Positions 62,247-64,000 of a stretch of DNA of 64,000 bases are shown here, one piece after another. The notes below the pieces were generated by a model. That model was not told the origin of the DNA, made no database searches, and saw only the letters and a program-made list of their open reading frames with translations. Numbering within the stretch: position 1 is the first letter of the stretch; every line of letters starts with the position of its first letter. Position numbers and translations under genes: made by a program. Source of the stretch: Sphingobacterium sp. UGAL515B_05 (GTDB taxonomy: Bacteria > Bacteroidota > Bacteroidia > Sphingobacteriales > Sphingobacteriaceae). Where the stretch lies: positions 1,302,001 to 1,366,000 of the forward strand of contig NZ_CP109907.1 of the NCBI RefSeq assembly GCF_033097525.1. Direction: 5' to 3'.

Positions 62247-62660
62247 CTATTTCTTAGCTTCTTCTGCCGGTTTTGTTGCCGGTGTAGTCACTGGGGCCTT
62301 TTCTTGCGATTGAGCCGGAGCAGCTTGCCCTTGTCCCGCAGGAGTACCAGCAGGTTGTTGTCCAGTACCCAAATTCAATGGACCTTGTTGTTTAGGCGCT
62401 TCAATTTGACCGCCCAATCCACCTTTAGATGTACTTGGTGATGTGCCAATAATATTTACACCTAAGCTAAACACCATAATGGCAATAACCATGATCCAAG
62501 TACCTTTTTCCAAAAAGTCACCTGTACGTTTTACTCCCATAAGATTCGTTCCACCTGAAAAACCAGATGACAAACCACCTCCTTTTGGATTTTGGATTAA
62601 AACCAAAAACGCTAAAATAATACTAGCTAATATGATTAGACCGATTAATAATCCTTGCAT
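62247..62660 (-). CDS. secG: Preprotein translocase subunit SecG
   Basis: A 137-residue inner-membrane protein. Two membrane segments (about 3-24 and 53-74) enclose the conserved loop LVLIQNPKGGGLSSGFSGGTNLMGVKRTGDFLEKGTW of SecG. The C-terminal 60 residues are a Gln/Pro/Ala-rich low-complexity tail ending KPAEEAKK, longer than in E. coli. It assists SecYE in protein export. It is 12 bp after the TPR gene. Confidence 0.93.
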   Translation of the reverse strand: MQGLLIGLIILASIILAFLVLIQNPKGGGLSSGFSGGTNLMGVKRTGDFLEKGTWIMVIAIMVFSLGVNIIGTSPSTSKGGLGGQIEAPKQQGPLNLGTGQQPAGTPAGQGQAAPAQSQEKAPVTTPATKPAEEAKK

Positions 62661-62672
62661 CTCTTTATGTTA

Positions 62673-63743
62673 TTAATTTAATTTCTTTTCTAATTCTGTT
62701 ATGCGTGCCGCAAAGTAAGCATTTTTTTCTGGATATTTCAAAACTAATTTTTTGTAAACCTCTATTGCTTTTGGATATAAGCCTTGTTCCACATAGATCT
62801 TTGCGAGCGTTTCGGTAACAAGTGTATGTTGATCTTCCGAACTTTTCCTAGCTTTATTCTCCAAGTCTAATTTTTCCGCTTGTAAAGGCTGAATCATAGG
62901 CTCTTCACGAATAAACTTTTCGATCACCTCATCAGTTTTACGCGGTATTTGAAAAGAGATTGTCGTTTTAACCTCATCACTCAACTTTGCTTCAGGCGAT
63001 TGTAAATGAAAAATATTCTCCCGGATCTGTTGATCGAGTAGCTGAGTATCTAGTTTCTCATGAATTTTAGCAATATCGTCATTGGAGGGCTTCATTGGCC
63101 CTAATGGGGATTTAACATAGGGCTGATAGGTATCAGCATATTCTAATCTCGTCTTATGCAACCACCATAAGAAACTGTATGGCATGGTATCATCATCATA
63201 GACCGAAATACGTTCTTGACCTTCGTTCTTTGCATCGATAACAGACTCCTCTGGGGTAGATATTACAACTGATGATCCCTCTGAATCGACAATAACATCC
63301 TGTTGCTGATCGTTTGACCGAAAATAATCTTTTGCAACCCCCGCTTGGATTAAACGATCCAATTCATCAACCTCTACTTTAGTTAAAACTGGCTCAGCCG
63401 CCATTTCTTCTTCATCTACAACTTCTACAAATCCACTATCGCCGCTAAGTTCCTCTCCCCCTAGAAGTTCATCCGATTGTATTACTGGCAAAGAAGCTAC
63501 CGCTGATTTACTATGCATAAATTCATACAGCCAACTGGGAGAAGAAGCATAAAGTAATGTAGTCGATAAATTCTGAACAACATGATGCTTTCCAAAAACT
63601 TTACGCTCATAGACGAATCGTAAGCTCTGGGCATAAGGGTATTTTTCAATCAAGGCCAAAATGATGTCTTCTTCGACAGCATCTGGATGGTTAATTGCTT
63701 GAAAAAAAAGCTCGTTATTGGGTAATGTTAGATTAAGATTCAT
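62673..63743 (-). CDS. TPR-containing protein of the lptE-secG locus
   Basis: A 356-residue cytoplasmic protein starting at 63743 (MNLNLTLPNNELFFQAI); the longer frame to 63770 would overlap the lptE stop. The first 90 residues are helical, the middle is acidic and low in complexity (VEVVDEEEMAAEPVL), and the C-terminus holds a TPR pair (TETLAKIYVEQGLYPKAIEVYKKLVLKYPEKNAYFAARI). Bacteroidota genomes often carry such a protein between lptE and secG; its role is unknown. Confidence 0.75.
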   Translation of the reverse strand: MNLNLTLPNNELFFQAINHPDAVEEDIILALIEKYPYAQSLRFVYERKVFGKHHVVQNLSTTLLYASSPSWLYEFMHSKSAVASLPVIQSDELLGGEELSGDSGFVEVVDEEEMAAEPVLTKVEVDELDRLIQAGVAKDYFRSNDQQQDVIVDSEGSSVVISTPEESVIDAKNEGQERISVYDDDTMPYSFLWWLHKTRLEYADTYQPYVKSPLGPMKPSNDDIAKIHEKLDTQLLDQQIRENIFHLQSPEAKLSDEVKTTISFQIPRKTDEVIEKFIREEPMIQPLQAEKLDLENKARKSSEDQHTLVTETLAKIYVEQGLYPKAIEVYKKLVLKYPEKNAYFAARITELEKKLN

Positions 63744-63756
63744 CTTATAAATAGAA

Positions 63757-64000
63757 TTACCAATTAGCAAACGCTTTATTGTAAATATCCTCAGTTAACA
63801 TTTGAATGATTTCTTTACCCAAAGTCTCTTCTTGTGAACTCTGAAGATTTCCTGCAAACTCCTTAAACCGAGTAAAAGGTTGTTCAAAATCATCCTTTGG
63901 ATTAATTTTATTATGGTAAGCAACCTTAATCGTAATAGTCAATCTATTCATAGCTGCGCGATCTGTACCGGCTTCAACAGCAGCAGGGCTTATCGTATAC
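63757..64000 (-). CDS. lptE: LptE-family LPS assembly lipoprotein, C-terminal part
   Basis: The frame is open to the window edge, so the N-terminus with its lipobox lies outside. The visible 80 residues read YTISPAAVEAGTDRAAMNRL, TITIKVAYHNKINPKDDFEQ and TRFKEFAGN, the end of the LptE-like family of Bacteroidota. LptE plugs the LptD barrel and helps place lipopolysaccharide in the outer membrane. An internal ATG at 63951 is not the start. It precedes the TPR gene by 13 bp, probably in one operon with secG. Confidence 0.8.
   Translation of the reverse strand, partial: YTISPAAVEAGTDRAAMNRLTITIKVAYHNKINPKDDFEQPFTRFKEFAGNLQSSQEETLGKEIIQMLTEDIYNKAFANW

Overview
The window looks like chromosome of a Bacteroidota bacterium of the Sphingobacteriaceae, most likely Sphingobacterium or a close relative (inference). 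The signs are an A+T-rich base composition, promoters of the Bacteroidota type (TTTG, about 19 bp, TAnnTTTG) in front of many genes, an IPExxxVDY-family protein directly before pyk, the neighbourhood lptE - TPR protein - secG - groS - groL, and TonB-dependent receptor and outer-membrane lipoprotein genes. I found no rRNA, tRNA, CRISPR array, transposase or prophage.

Layout. 1-12,000 is core metabolism: a ROK protein tail, a CoA-binding protein, a secreted serine hydrolase, pyruvate dehydrogenase E1-alpha and E2, hisS, rnc, fabF, acpP, an IPExxxVDY protein and pyk. 12,200-17,700 holds a sensor kinase/response regulator pair and metE under a SAM-I riboswitch. 17,700-21,130 has small regulatory and hypothetical genes, a single-strand binding protein and a striking G-rich 11-bp tandem repeat. 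21,131-32,515 is a membrane-stress type locus: a divergent XRE regulator, a YbjN/Tir-chaperone-like protein, PspA, a DUF4177 protein, a YqiJ-like membrane protein, a large flotillin-like protein, an intercalated serine hydrolase and a 1614-residue AAA ATPase.

32,620-39,061 is a compact six-gene lipid cluster that corresponds to E. coli ynbABCD plus a patatin-like and an SDR gene. A predicted small RNA lies immediately upstream on the opposite strand, with a palindrome inside its promoter. 39,224-44,100 has a TPM-domain protein, gluconate permease and kinase, and two gene remnants, one resembling the first codons of 6-phosphogluconate dehydrogenase. 44,140-51,022 has an ABC-F ATPase, trmD, a partial trp operon (trpE, a chorismate-mutase-like gene, trpG, trpC) with a readable Trp-codon attenuator, and a dihydrouridine synthase. 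51,090-64,000 has a polysaccharide flippase, acylphosphatase, an amidohydrolase, a TPP riboswitch driving a TonB-dependent receptor, dtd, a MazG-like gene, gamma-glutamyltransferase, groL/groS, secG, a TPR protein and the end of lptE.

The best candidates for under-described biology are the PspA/flotillin/AAA locus with a predicted two-site operator, the ynb-like lipid cluster with its altered catalytic motifs, the adjacent predicted sRNA, and the short-leader trp attenuator. All functional statements come from reading motifs and gene order; no database search was run.
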